Below, piece after piece: positions 35,241 to 48,320 of a stretch of 64,000 nt of DNA. A program made the translations under genes and the position numbers. The number at the start of each line of letters is the position of its first letter. Within the stretch, counting starts at the first letter, position 1. The stretch covers positions 78,684,001 through 78,748,000 of the forward strand of contig NC_134013.1 in the NCBI RefSeq assembly GCF_040712315.1, in the 5' to 3' direction. The notes under the pieces are model-generated. The model searched no databases and was not told where the DNA came from. It worked only from the letters and a program-made list of their open reading frames with translations. Source of the DNA: Castanea sativa (Eukaryota > Streptophyta > Magnoliopsida > Fagales > Fagaceae).

Positions 35241-35723
35241 TTAGTTACTAATTTGGTTTGGGTTTTTGAGATCAAGCTTTGGTTTTCTCTCTTTGAGATC
35301 TCAAATTTGATGGGTTTCTTTAGATCAAAATTTGATTTCAGATATACTTTCTCTTTGGTTGTGTGTTGTTTTATGTTTTGTTTTCTCTCTCTCTCTCTCT
35401 CTCTCTCTAAAAATAATTAGGCTCCAATGATTGAACTGACTAAAGTCGCCACCGATCATAATTTTTTTTTTTTAACCGGTGATAGTGGTGGTTGGCAAAG
35501 GGTGTCGGTGGTAGAGAAGAGAGAAAAAGATGGAGAAGAAGATAGAGAAAGAGAAGAGAGTAAGAATAAAGAAAGAATATTTAAATAATATTTAAATGAA
35601 GTGATAAAAAAATAGAACATTTGATATTAAGTGTATTGTAAAGTAGGATATTAAAATAGATAAAGTATCTTTTTAAGTTGCTAAAAACTAAGTTTTTTTA
35701 AGCACCACCACTGTGAATGTTTC

Positions 35724-37016
35724 TTAAGTTGCTTTAACTATTGAATTATAAAAAATAAAAAATAAATAAAACATACATATCATATTTCATGCTAATTAGA
35801 TATTGTTCACGTGTTGCTCCATGAACTCATATTTTGTATATAATTTTAAGGTTAAGAATCCTTAAAATTTAAACATTTTATAAATAATATTGTTATTAAT
35901 CTTTAATCTTTTTGATGTGTTGTATACTTGAATTCATGTAAGGCATAAAGAAACCATGTAATCCATGGTTAATCGTCATAAATACATTTTTTTGAGAGAA
36001 CGTGAGTGATTTTATGAAAGTTATGGTGAAACATAACATAAATCCATCTGGGCCGGTCATCCCAAAAAAAAAAAAAATTCCAACTGGGCCAACCCTAAGA
36101 AAAGAGATGATGAAATTATCAATATTTATCACGATTCATGATTTTCAAATTGATTTAAATGGATACGGATGATGTAATTGGGAAGATGATAATATTGTTA
36201 TTATGGTATCCCTAATCATTCAATAATGCAACTTCGTTCAGACAGCTGAGATCATCCTAGTTGTATAGTCAGACAATAAAGATGTAAGACTTCTTCCTTT
36301 TGTAATGTTACAAGTCCTATTTTATCTCTATTCCCTGCCTCCATTATTTGTTTATTTTCAACTGTTAGTCATAGTCAGGTTGTGCCACTCTTTTGACATT
36401 TGGACACTTCTTACCATGATAATACCATTGACAAACTTTCCAAACTCTCTTTTGTTCCCCGTCTGACGGAGTTAGATATAATCAACAATACCACTGATGA
36501 CCGTCCATTAAGGAAATTTTGTATGCATCAAAATTTATAGAAGCAATGCTGTTATTTTCAAGTACATATTAATACATTTCCAATACCATTTTAAAAATGA
36601 TTGTACACTAAACGAAGTTTGATGAAAAAGGGCCTGTTCGACCTTAGACTTCTGATAAACTTTTACATACACATGCCAAATTCAAAATAGCCCCCCAATT
36701 TACAAACTTCGTGTATGATCCTAGGGTCTCGCGGTCGGTGACACATTTTCCGTGTGTGTGTTGAGATTACATCTTTGCCCACCCCAACCCCCAACCCAAG
36801 AAAAAAAAATAGACATGAAACTTATGCATAAATAATTTGTTTTTTTATTTTATTATTTGTTTCTCAATGAAAATTACAATCTCAATATGATAAATGATTG
36901 GGAAAATTGATTGAACAAATTGTAATGTTACAACTTACAAGTACCGTACTGCATGACCCAACTGCCTCTGAATCCTGTAAAGCGTTTTCAAAATTGTTGA
37001 TTAATATAGGACACTT
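35724..37016. other. intergenic and NAA35 3' UTR
   Basis: No separate gene. The part right of about 36.84 kb is the likely 3' UTR of NAA35. TTTATT strings on the plus strand near 36842-36855 give AATAAA polyadenylation signals on the minus strand. Confidence 0.45.
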
Positions 37017-40000
37017 TCAAGATCTCTTGACAACGGCTGTAGCAAAGTACGGATGGTGGCTGAACTCAAAAGAAGCCTTTAATGTAGGGTCGAGGGCTCC
37101 TACCCGGGAAATAACATTTAAGGCAATGCTATTGTGCTCTGCCACTTGCTCTATTTTTCTGAGTTCGGCCAATTTGTCAGGGTCGTTGGAAAAACTACTC
37201 TTAGCCTCCTTTGCAATCCTCTGAGCATCTTTAAAGTAATTATACATAACCAGGGTCTAGGCGAAGAAAGAGAGATCAGTCATGACTGTATGAGAGAGGA
37301 TTATAAACACATGTACAGGGTTAATGAAACACTTACGGATAAGCGAGCATAGGTTGTGGATTCTCTGAATGAGTGGAATGAGACGTGATCAGGAATGCAA
37401 GCTTTCTGTAAAAGTTCAAAGTGCTGAATGAATCTCTGCAAAAGAAGTTAAAAATTTTGTGAGAAGACAAATTTTTCATCTTAAACTAAAAAACCATGAG
37501 GCAAGTCAAATGGAGAAAGAAGCAAAAAGCAATCAAGTCCATATCGTAGCTTACATGATAATAATGATGGAACTTTTTCAAGAGTTAGATAATTAAATTT
37601 ATTTTAACATGTAAATTAATCAATTTCATATGCAAAAAAAGTAGTCACTTTCTACTAGTGTCTTGAAGATGTATCTCAGGAAAGATTGTTTCCTCCATCC
37701 ACACCAAGAAATTTATAGGGGTGGAAAAACAATTGTAATTGGCCTCAATATAGCTTAGAAATTATTCCAATACCTTGTTTTCCCACCACGGCTAGGATAC
37801 TTCAGATATAAAAAAAAATATACAGAAAATAAGCTTAGAAGCTATACCTCTTGCTCTGTATTAAAAGGATTTCGACTTTGTAGGATCATGTGTTCATTCC
37901 TCAAAGCAGCAAGCATCTGCAAAGGACCGACAGATATATACAACTTTTGAGATTTTCTTGAATATATCGAGTGGTGCATCTAAGTAGAATATCTTTAATC
38001 AAAGGACCTATATTTAAGACCTGTCATCACATCTACAGCATATGATGGCCTGTCTAATTTAAACCAGAAAGACCTGTTTCATAAACCTGACCAGAATATG
38101 GGTCTACCAACCACGAAACCCAAGAACCTTGCGCAGGTCAGGAAGTCAACATCTATTCCCAAGCATCTTAAATGGCAATTCATAGAAGTGGCCATCCATG
38201 ATCTCATAAAATAAAATTAAAATCAAGCAAAATTACCATTGTGAGCCCTTCAGCAAGACATATTTGGCATTGAAGAAACAAGACAGCTGGTGGGATTCGA
38301 TATTCCCTTGCAACATCCTTCGGGGAATCCCTTTTCTTTTTGCCCTTTCGTTTGCCTGTTTGAAAGCACAGGAACACATCAAATTGGTATAGTTTTTTTT
38401 ATTGATAAGTTACGCACACAATAGGCTTGAACCCATGACCTCACCCTCCATCCCATTATTATAGGAGAAGGAAGCGCCAATTGAGCTATAGCTCATTGGC
38501 CAACTGGGTATCATAAACTCAATAAAATTTCCCAATAGAGATACAATCACATGCAGATTACAAAAGAATCTATTTCAATTGTTCCCAGATATCTGATTGC
38601 AGATAGAAAGAAATAGAACACATTCACAGGGACCTGCTGAAGAGTTCCTTCATCCAAAATCACCTTAATCAGATAATCAATGCTACAGGCTTTCTCTGAC
38701 CTATATGTCAAATTCCTAGCCTACCAAAAGAACACAGCATATTAGATGTTTGGAATTATTCACTATTTTTTTCCAACATCCTCATTTTCAAAGATGCAAA
38801 AAATCCACGGGTCTTATGTGTCTAATTAGATTCATCAAACACTGCAAGTTTCTTATCAAGTACCAAGTGACCAATTAGTGAGCATGCTTACCCGTGTCAT
38901 TCTTTGCTGCCATCTTAAGATGTGTTTTCTCTGAAAGCTTAATCAAGACAACATAAATATACCAGTATACCATGCAATATTCACTTGGGGAATAGAGCTC
39001 CAACTCAAAACCCAAAATGAGAAAACGCGAAGCTATCCAGTATGTTTGCTCCTCTACCCAAAGGAGGATATGCTGGAATATTTTCACACAGACGTTCTGC
39101 AAAACCAAAAAATTTAAAAAAAAAAAAAAGTTTGAAATAGATCCTACTGGTGAAAGCATCAGGGTTTGATAATTTTAGCAACTTTATAAATCATAAAAAT
39201 CTTGACCAAACAAGCAAACATTTTCTACAATACAGGTAGAAGACAATTCAGCTAAACCTACAGCAGACTAACATACCTCATCTTCTGGAATGCTTGACAC
39301 TTCTCCAAACTCCTTTCTAAACGCTAGCTCTAGCTGTTTGCCAACAGATAAAAGAACATAGATGCATTAGATATCAAGCCTAATTCTTCTTGCGAAGCCA
39401 ACATGAGATTCCTGGCTTAAGTTAAAATCAATAATGTAGAATAAATGTCAATGTAGCAAAGGTAACAGCCGCCTTATGCAGAATTCATGTTTGCTCCTAA
39501 AGATAAATCATACTTCAAACCATAAAAGTAAATATATCAGTTATATTTGCCAAATTGCAAAAGATACAGCTTTAGTGGGACTGGGGACACAGATCACTGA
39601 TCTAAAGTTGACAGTTAACTCAAACATCATCAAGTTATGAATATATCATGCTTCAGGGTATAGTGAAATTTTTAAGGCGAATTCTCAGGGTAAACTACCA
39701 ATAATAAACAAAAAGAAGGGTTATGGGATGCTTTTTGAAAATAGAATCTCATAAGAACACAGTAGCCACAACCTCACTGAAGCAGAGAACGAAAAATCAG
39801 ATTACACCCCCTGTTATGATAACTTGCATGAAATGAATTTCAGAAAGAGAAGAACAAACAAATTGATAACACACGTGAAATATGGTTTACAAATATGGGA
39901 CACACCTGCACATAGATAACACGCCAATCTTGTAGCATTTTGCCTAGCTTACGCCTTTGCCATGCAGCATTTGTACAAAGAATTTTGAGCATATTGATTA

Positions 40001-41181
40001 CTAACTGCATTACATAATGACATTGCACATATTAGATGAAGCACCTTCCGCAACAAACCAGAAGAATGTTATAAGCTGTCCTGCTGCAGACACGCCAAGT
40101 GACAACATAAGTATAATTTAACCATGCTATCTTCTGATGAAGCGATTAACCTAAATTGATAACAATAAATATAGATCTTTCTTGTGTGAGCATGCAAGCA
40201 TGTGTATTTAATAAGTAATATACGGATAATAGGATTTCAATGACCATTTCCCCAGATTCCAAACTCAACCCAAACCAGCAAATAGAACTAAATAAGAGGA
40301 CAGAATGGGATTATCATTACTAAAATGACTTGGGAATAGAGAGCAATGGTATACATATGCCAAAAGATGATATTGTCTTCACCTGCCCTAATTGCAAAAA
40401 ATATTCATTCTTCTGAACATCATGGTTCTTTGCAACTTCGGGCAACACTGCAGCTCTGGTGATAACAGCAAACATAGAATCCCGTCCATAGAGTTTCCCA
40501 TCTTGAACCAGTAGAAGCTGTTCAAAAGTTATCAGGTTGAGAATCCAGACATAAGAACATAGGCAGAGAGATAACTACCTCAAATAAAGTAGACATCAAA
40601 ACATTCCCACAAGATCAAGAACTATTAACATTCTAATGAAAATCATATAGAAGCATATATTACAAATAAGGAATTTGTAAGTGAGGCTATAATACCTCTG
40701 CCACTATGTGCTTCCCAAAATGCAGAATATCTTATTTTTGGTCAAAGCTGCATGCTACAGTGTATAAACATGTCACCTGGACGTACAAATTTCTCAATAA
40801 TCTAGTTCAAAGACATAATCCACACCCAAGTTTATGCTCTGGCTCATGCATTTGACAGCACAACTAGTGTCACCCTGAACATCAGCTTTAGTTTCATGTA
40901 ATTAACTATCACCAGCTTTTTTACTACTCACATGACTGTTTGTATTTTTCATAATTTTAATGAACTTGATTGTTCAAATATAAACAATTAGCACCAAGAG
41001 CCTTGTAGCTCAACTAGCACCTCTTGATGTTTCCAGCAAAGACATGTAGGTTTCAAATCCCTCCTGCCCCATTGTAACTATTGAATTATCAACAAAATAT
41101 AAACAGTTAGCATGCGGACTTTTTCCTCTATAGTACATTTCCAGTGTACTTGGCTTTTAAAAAATAAAATTTGTTATGTTA

Positions 41182-41227
<46 letters not shown>

Positions 41228-44200
41228 TTTCTTTTTTCAAAATAAATCACTTTTTCTTAATCGACCAACAATGGGGTTACCCCACTCCTCCCATGCACCT
41301 AATCAACATAAAGAGGGAGACAACCACTTAGCATGCAGAAATTTTTTGGAATAAATGTTTCTTTTTTTCTGTTTCTCTATCTATTTTTTATTGGTAAGTT
41401 ACACACACACAATAATTTTTGAACAGACAACCCCACACTCCACCTTGTTTTACAGGGGGAGAGGGTATCGTTTGAATTACCATTTAACATGTAGGGTTCA
41501 ACTTTTGGAATGCAACTGAATTTCATTAAAAATGCAAAAAGGGAGCCAACTCTAGTACACAGGGATGCAGTAAAGAATTTAACGATGCATTAAAATTTAT
41601 CAATTCATAAAAATAGATGCAGTAAAAATCAACCTGGAGATGAGCTCTTGCAACCAAATCAGGTTGAGATTTTTGGAACTGAACCACAAACTGCAAAACA
41701 CCTTCTAATGATGGATCCAATGAGTAGGAACATAGAATGTCTAGATCATGAAGCAGTTTCACAAAATATTCAATGGCCTGGCAGAACACAGACAAAAAAA
41801 TCTTAAGACATTTGGCATTTTTTTTTTAAACTTTTCATAAAAAAAAAAAAATTATGATACAAAGACTTACAAACGCAATTGGTAGACATATCAGAAGTAA
41901 TTATCTAAATTCTTACCTTTTTCCAACTAAGGATTTTAATTGCACGTGGTGGAGTAGGTGCAGATAATCTACAATTTAAGCTAGCATCAAACCCAATTGG
42001 CTGACAGCCAGAAGCAGTTGTTCTATCTTCTATGCCATCCTCAGTAGTTCCACAGGCACTAGATCTAAGAAAATCTGATGATCTATAAATGCAGTCCAGC
42101 TCTGATATGCAGGTAGCTATATGTTTCCTTGCCAACTCCAAACCTCTCCCTTGAGGCCGCCTCATAGATGTAAGAACATGGTAAAAATGCTGATAACAAA
42201 AAAAAGATGTTGAAAATACCAATTAAACAAAATTTGATCTGGGTTTTTGGTCTATGCACTAGAAAAAAGTCATAAAACAGTGTGTATGCATAAACACCAG
42301 GAGAAGAGGCCAAATAATAACTCAGAGGAAAGCATGGAAAGTAAATGGCGAGGCAGAACCAATTTTTTTCACTTGTATGTAACAAAATAGAGATCTCAAG
42401 CCTGCAGTGTCAGTAATAATCAGAGTTGGAATAGACAAGGAGGGTAAAACATATACAGAAAATGAATTAACAAATTCTTTATATTTATACAAGAGTAATA
42501 TGTACAACAACAAAAAAATGATAACCCTAACTGATGCATCTTGTTAAGGGCTACAAGCATAAACTCTCAATAACTCTTTCAAAAAATCAAATAAATATTC
42601 AAAGCACCAAAGATAGATACAAGATGCTATGTACTAAAGCACATACTAATGATCCAAAAACAATAGAAGGGGTGCTCATGAGCATACTTTCAGAGGATAA
42701 AACATAAATTTCTACGCAAACATATACATGTGATCATAGATGATGCAGAGACAATAACCTAAATAAATTACAGAACATTAAAGAGTCTACACAGGATAAG
42801 ACCTTACGAAAGCGTAAGCGGCATAACAAGGCTTTACAGTAGCCTTCTTCTAAATCAAGATTTGTTTGTAAGGGCTCCATATCTGCATCAAAATAGCAAG
42901 CAAATACATGAAGAAAATGTTTCTGAAGATTAGAACTTACATGCAGTGAGAAAGTGTGCCTGATCCTATAAAGCAGAAAGTGCTATCAATGCCAAAGGCT
43001 AATACAATGAGATAAAGTTTTTATTACACTGAACACACCAAGAAAATTTGAGCATGTTTGCCACATAGCCCAAAAATTTGTTAGTTTAAGTAGCACACCG
43101 TTGCTAGCATACCTTCAGACACTCATTAGCAACCACTTCTTATATCTCACAACTTAGCACCAGAATGGTCTTACAATTAAGAAAAACCAGATAGGGCCAT
43201 GGTAAGGTATGTTTGACATAGAGGTTTACAAGATAAGAAATTGTGGGCAAATTTTTAAACATGTCTTACATCAAATATGTAACAATTCACGCTTAAGATC
43301 AACCAATCCTAGTCTAGCCTAAAAAAATAAAAATAAAGAAGAGAAACCATGTTCACCATATGTGACTCCTTTAAATCCTTTGCAATCTTGACAAAAAATG
43401 ACTTGCTTATATAAAAAAAGGAGGAACATAAGATTCAAGCAAGTTATCTGACAACAACCTTCTAAAACTCTTCTTCTAGACGAGGGCGCTTTGCAAGCAC
43501 GCAATTGGCGAGAAATTGTTTCTTCAACAGCATTTAGCAATGACAAGCACTTTTCATCTCCATCCCCATCCAAAGGAAGGCCATATGCCATTGTAAAAAG
43601 ATCATCTTCCTGCCAAACAAACAAATGAGACAAGAGAGTATTTCTAGATATGTATGTTTCATTTTTTTTTTTAAAAGATGATTAGAAACAACAGATTGAA
43701 ATTTAATGAAGGTTAATAACTTAATATATGCAGTCAATGAAGCTTTTCTTTTAGACTAAAAATGAAATCTTTGGCAGTGTTGGTAAAAGCACACTTATGC
43801 ACACTTAAAGTGCAAAGCATCAACCTTTAAGCACTTTCCGCACCTAAAGCAAAGCACCTTCTGTACACTTAATTTTTTTGAGCTTTTAATAAGCTCAAAT
43901 GGTACCTTTTGAGAAATATATCTAAGTGACCACATGATCTCACCACACAACACCACTAGGAAAATGTCCAGAGTCCAAACAAATCCAGTTAAAAACATGC
44001 CACTAATGATGGAAAGACTATTAATTAAAATGAAGTAGCTGAGGAATATGATGCAGGGTACATCTCTTGTGATGACAATGATGATTGTCATCTGCTTAAT
44101 GGGGACGATAATTATATACTTTAGGCATTGAAGTCGTTACTTACCATTTTAGTACTTTTTGGCCTTTGCCTTTTGGGTATATTTTAATTCAGCCATGTAC

Positions 44201-47055
44201 TTCATTTTAATCATAGCTATCAAATATCATGGTTGTCTGTGTATATTTTATAAAGCACAAGAGAATTATAAAAGATGCTGTCTTAATTTAATATCATTAG
44301 TTGTTCACTTAGTTATGCAATATTCTACACTAATAATTCTTTTCAAATTTACTATAATATTTTTTAAAGACGTGTGCTTTAACATGCTTTGCACTTACGT
44401 GCACCTCACACTTTCACCAGCAATGATTTTCGGCCAAGAGGATACCAAAAAATAATTTAAATCAACAATTACTATTACATACAAGCAGTCTAAAACTAGC
44501 TTCACTTTCTCACTTATACTGTTCTCCTCACATCATACAAGGAGCCATAACAACAAAATACTGCAACATTCTTTTAGTTTTAAAAATCACCTCCCCAACT
44601 GTCTGTACTTGACAAAAAAGTAAAATTACCTGAATATTAAACAACTCCTTAAGGCAATGTTGACTTTAAATTAGGGAGGAAAGTGAGACCAAAAATTTGT
44701 TCTATAAAATGAAGAGGAAAAAAAAAGGGATTTGTTGGAATACTTTACTTCATGTGTACGTGCATCCGAGACAACCGAAATAACCGCCTTGCAGGTTGCA
44801 CGTATGACTCTGCAATATGAATGAAGCAAGGCATGTGAAGATGTCCTATCAGGTCTCAAAAGATAGATACAAGAGAACACAGTTTGTGCCAACGAATGAC
44901 CCTTGTGCCATGTCGCCTGCATATAGGATCATATTTAGACTCTAGAGATAAAGATTAGGTAGGTCATACATTAAAGATTTAAAGTTTAGATAGAAAAACA
45001 AATAAAAAGCAGTCACTACAAATACAAAAAAGGGGAAGAAAAAGCAATTTTGTATAGAGTCGGCATGTCAATCAAGGTCAGGCTATGTCTTTGCTACATA
45101 TGGTAAGACTAATCATGAAAAGTAATACTGCTGATACCTCACACGCTAGAAGATGGTCTATGATGTCAACAGTGCATTGAACATCAACAGTTTTGTTAAT
45201 GCTAATAGGAACTGGAGCAGCACCGTTCTCAATGGCTTCATCAATGGAATAGTATTTACAAACAATACCAGAATCCATCTTCGGGTCCATTATCTAGTAA
45301 GAATAGCAATTACAAACTAATGAGTATAGGCTAAGCATATAGAGAACAAAATTAAACATAATCAAAGTGGAAAAACCATTGTTGAAGATGATAACAGTAA
45401 GATTATGCAAATATTTATTTATAAATACAGTGAGATTATGCAAGTCTTTATATTTATAATCCCATAAAATTCACTTTAGGACTTTAGGTCACATCCGACA
45501 AGCAGGAAACATAGGAATGACTTGTCAATAGCATCACACATTTGAATAGAGCATCACACCACAAAATACTGCGATATTAAAGAAAATTTTCCAACAATGC
45601 ATAGATTGAGCAAAGAAAACTAAGGAAACACCTTAGTAGAAATAGAAGAAAAGAGATTAAAATGGCACAGCCCCAACAATGGTGCTCTTTCATTTTTTTT
45701 TTTTCGTTATTTGTTCATCATTTTGGCTCTTAGTAATCTTTTCTAGATAAATTGATGCTCTCAAGTTTATGCAGTAGCCTCTTTTAATTGGGCAAGGTTC
45801 CTCTATGCTTCCCATGTACTTGGGCTTTGCCCATGTTATTGTCCCCCTGCAGAGGTAAAGTGTATACTTACTAAACATGTGTGTGTGTGTGTGTGTTTGT
45901 ATAAAGGGTTGAAAAACCATCAAATTACCAATAGAAGACATATTTTTGCTATGCTATTTAATGCAGCCTAAATTGAATAAGAATACACATAATTCATATT
46001 AAACAGCTAAAAATAGTATAAAAAAGGTTTAAGTATAATCAAAGACATAATAAGTACCTCCAAAGCAGACATTGCAGCAAAAAGATTGAAATTATCTCCA
46101 TGAATAAGTTCACCGTCTCGAAGATCTGCAAACATTATGAAAGGAAGATAGAATCAAGAGAAAAGCCAACAACATGCAGGTACAGCACCACAATTTATAT
46201 CTCAATTCTGCTATACAATTTTTGAATGAAAGGCTTACACCAACCCTTCACATCCCCTTTAATGCCTAAGCTAAGGCGTCAGTACATGCAGAAGTAAGAG
46301 CCAGACAATTAGGAAGGTTGTCATCCACATGATACAAATATCATACTTAACTTTATTTCCATTTCATCTAGTACTGTGTGTTATCCCATTCCTATTATAG
46401 TTAGGAGAAGAACTGAGAGGATTATAGATTTTTTTAAAACACATTTTAAGTGGGGGAGGGGAATTTGAGTCTTGGAAGACTCCATTGGAAACATTAGGAA
46501 ATGTCATTGGCAACTGATTTATATATATATATTTCAAGTAGGGGAGGGGGATTTGAGCCTTAAACGTCTCTATTGAAAACACTAGGACATACCATTTGAT
46601 GTGAATGTCAAAGGCAACAGAGAAGATTATAATTTATATATGTGTGTGTGTGTGTGTGAAAAAAAATGTAAACTTTCTTTAATTGCTAAGATTAGCATTC
46701 CTAAGAAAAGTATTTGATTTATTTTTAAAAAAAAGGTCGCATCAAATACCAAGCATAAAATTTAAAATAAGAACAATAGTAAAAGCCTCAATATTGTTCA
46801 CATTTATTTCTTTTCCAGTACAATTCCAGCAACAAATGAAGCATGAAATTAATAACCTTTGCACACATTTTTTACTGTTCAGTTTCAAACAAAACCAAAA
46901 ACTCAAACTTTACTCATTCAATCAGTTCCCAATTGAACCAAAAACAAATTCCAATTTCCCTCATCATTCCCTCACTTAATCCTCCATTTTCTCAGCAACC
47001 AATCAAAAAACCTCATTGTTTCTAACTACGCAAACTGAAGAAGCCCCTTGAGTTA

Positions 47056-47089
<34 letters not shown>

Positions 47090-47299
47090 CAAGGCATATA
47101 TATAATCACAACTTTCTCGGGAAACAAACAGAGATGGAAAGCGAGAGAGAGAGAGAAAGAGTGGAGTCAGGGCAAGATGGAAAGAACCTTTGCATGCGGA
47201 TTCAAGAAGAGGCGACACGTCAGCCCAGACCGAGTCGTCGCCGGAGGGAATGGTGGTGCGTTCGGGTACGGAGACCTCCGCCGCCGCATCATCTGCCAT
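37017..47299 (-). CDS. NAA35: N-alpha-acetyltransferase 35, NatC auxiliary subunit (MAK10)
   Basis: Sixteen exons: 47188-47299, 46058-46125, 45138-45293, 44749-44916, 43459-43609, 42803-42882, 41917-42189, 41634-41777, 40383-40517, 39906-40004, 39277-39333, 38892-39096, 38237-38355, 37848-37916, 37337-37435 and 37017-37256. They total 2175 nt, 724 aa, one open frame. The diagnostic Mak10 motif I-M-D-P-K-M-D-S-G lies at residues 61-69, preceded by [13 protein letters not shown]35 is the large non-catalytic subunit that anchors NAA30 and NAA38 to the ribosome for co-translational acetylation of Met-hydrophobic N-termini. In Arabidopsis its loss affects photosynthesis and growth (recalled from the literature). 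Length fits plant MAK10. The introns hold a hAT-like element, SINEs and a (TA)n run. Confidence 0.95.
38390..38512 (-). mobile_element. tRNA-derived SINE in NAA35 intron
   Basis: On the minus strand it reads GAGCTATAGCTCAATTGG (A-box-like) followed by GGGTTCAAGCC (B-box), and ends in an A-rich tail (T run near 38393-38400 on plus). It lies in the intron between exons 12 and 13. A related tail GTAAGTTACACACACACA occurs at 41.39 kb. The target duplication is not clear. Confidence 0.65.
40998..41103 (+). mobile_element. tRNA-derived SINE-like repeat in NAA35 intron
   Basis: The A-box-like TTGTAGCTCAACTAGC and B-box-like AGGTTTCAAATCCC lie at SINE spacing on the plus strand, antisense to NAA35, in the intron between exons 8 and 9. 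Tail and target duplication are not resolved. Confidence 0.5.
41187..41224. repeat. (TA)n microsatellite
   Basis: An uninterrupted TA run in a NAA35 intron. Confidence 0.95.
41388..41490 (-). mobile_element. SINE fragment related to the 38.4-kb copy
   Basis: It shares the GGTAAGTTACACACACACAATA tail-side segment, in parts, with the SINE at 38.39-38.51 kb. A damaged B-box-like region and a CCACACTCCACCTTG segment in place of CACCCTCCATCCC follow. It is degenerate. Confidence 0.45.
43775..44425. mobile_element. hAT-like non-autonomous element in NAA35 intron 4
   Basis: The left end CAGTGTTGGTAAAAGC and the complement of the right end CACTTTCACCAGCAATG match the hAT-type CAGTGTTGG terminus. 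The arms continue through AGTGCAAAGCAT. The flanks ATCTTTGG (43767-43774) and ATTTTCGG (44426-44433) agree at 6 of 8 positions, consistent with an aged 8-bp duplication. The interior has no transposase. It lies between exons 4 and 5 of NAA35. Confidence 0.7.
46395..46600. repeat. duplicated GGGGAGGGG-ATTTGAG repeat in NAA35 intron 1
   Basis: Two adjacent related units (about 46445-46510 and 46535-46600) share GGGGAGGGG(A/G)ATTTGAG, then CTCCATTGGAAACA or CTCTATTGAAAACA. A similar string, GATTTGAACCCTAAACATC, occurs at 56.95 kb inside the LINE 5' end. A low-copy dispersed repeat of unknown class. Confidence 0.5.
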
Positions 47300-47460
47300 T
47301 TTTTTTTCTTCTTTTTAGCTGATTGATGCTTCTTTATTGTTGTATTTTCAGTGCTTCGGATTCTCTCTCACTGTGTCTCTCTCTCTGAGTCTTTGCTTTG
47401 CTTTGGGACTGTGTTGGTCTACGCAAACGCAAAGTGATTTTGTTTATCGAAGAAGACCCA
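47300..47460 (-). promoter_or_regulatory. NAA35: 5' UTR and proximal promoter of NAA35
   Basis: This lies just upstream of the ATG at 47299. On the minus strand it is purine-rich (AGAGAGAGACACAGTGAGAG at about 47360-47390), a usual leader composition in plants. No TATA box was assigned. Confidence 0.45.
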
Positions 47461-48145
47461 AGTTTTTAGTTTTAAATTTTAATTAATAATTTTAGATGGG
47501 TTTGGTTTTTTTGTTTTTGTTTTTGTTTTGTGGAATTGTGAAAGTACGACTTCGGAGAGGGCAAAAGGCTGAGAGATACGCATCGTACGTGTGAGTGAGG
47601 GTTTTAGGGCATTAAAACTAATGATGTTTTCTCGGGTCGGGTCGGATACCGTTACCCACCCAAAATATTATGGGCCCATAGGTCTTTGGGCTGATGCTTT
47701 CAAAGTCGAAATATTCCCGGGAACTCTAATCTCAAATTATTATAAGACAAAACCAAAACAAGCTAATAATAATGCTCGTAGACCGAATTTCACAATACAT
47801 TGATATTGATGCAATGGATTGTGAACAGTTAAATAAAAGTAGTGCGTTGTGTTAAAGGATTGGGCGGTATAAAGTGTCTATCACTCACAATCAACCACTT
47901 AATATATTATAAAATTAAGTGTGAAATGAAGTGTGTCCTTAGAATTATTACAAAAAAAAAAAGTTTTTATCTTTTTTTTAAAAAAAATATGCAACTCTTC
48001 TATAACTGCACACTCTGTTACAATTTATTACACAAGCAGTGTTAACTTTTGATTGTATTACATCACTTACACATGAGTCTACCACTCTTACTTGATGAAA
48101 AATAATCCAATTATCACTTGATATGCGTAAGTTGTGGAAAAATAT
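47461..48145. other. intergenic DNA
   Basis: No gene recognised. AT-rich with short open frames only. Confidence 0.5.
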
Positions 48146-48320
48146 GTGTTGTTAAACTTTTCTTTAAATGGTTAATAATCCATTTAAAGAAAGTTTTTAT
48201 GGGAAAAGAAAAAAAAATTAATGTTTTGACAGTTTTTTTCATTTTCCATAAAAGTGATGTCAAAACTTTCCTACAATAGATTGTTAACCAATACCCTAAA
48301 AGCAATTGTTAACATGACAT
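48146..48320. repeat. MITE-like repeat, family shared with 0.12-0.29 kb
   Basis: It contains AAAACTTTCCTAC and ends GTTAACATGAC, matching the reverse complement of the repeat at 117-291. Its left part has a hairpin: TTTCTTTAAATGG and its exact complement separated by 8 bp (about 48158-48191). Confidence 0.55.

Larger units (their letters stand above)
33307..35723. mobile_element. outer inverted-repeat element of a nested cluster
   Basis: The left end GAGTATTTACAGTGGAGGAG and the complement of CCACCACTGTGAATGTTTC are inverted repeats bordered by TAA and TTA. The right 130 bp contains the inverted form of the arm AAAGATACTTTATCTATTTTA seen in the other PIF-like elements. Inside are an inner element (33.44-34.51 kb) and a purine/pyrimidine-armed MITE (34.85-35.24 kb). 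An ORF at 34532-34810 is mostly a (TC)n translation and is not supported as a gene. Confidence 0.5.

Noticed and set aside
43795..44455. Two 98-codon frames on opposite strands
   Set aside because: Both lie inside the hAT-like element in a NAA35 intron and show no transposase or other domain.
46683..47025. Overlapping plus-strand frames of 98 and 60 codons
   Set aside because: They lie antisense within NAA35 intron 1 with AT-biased composition and no family features.
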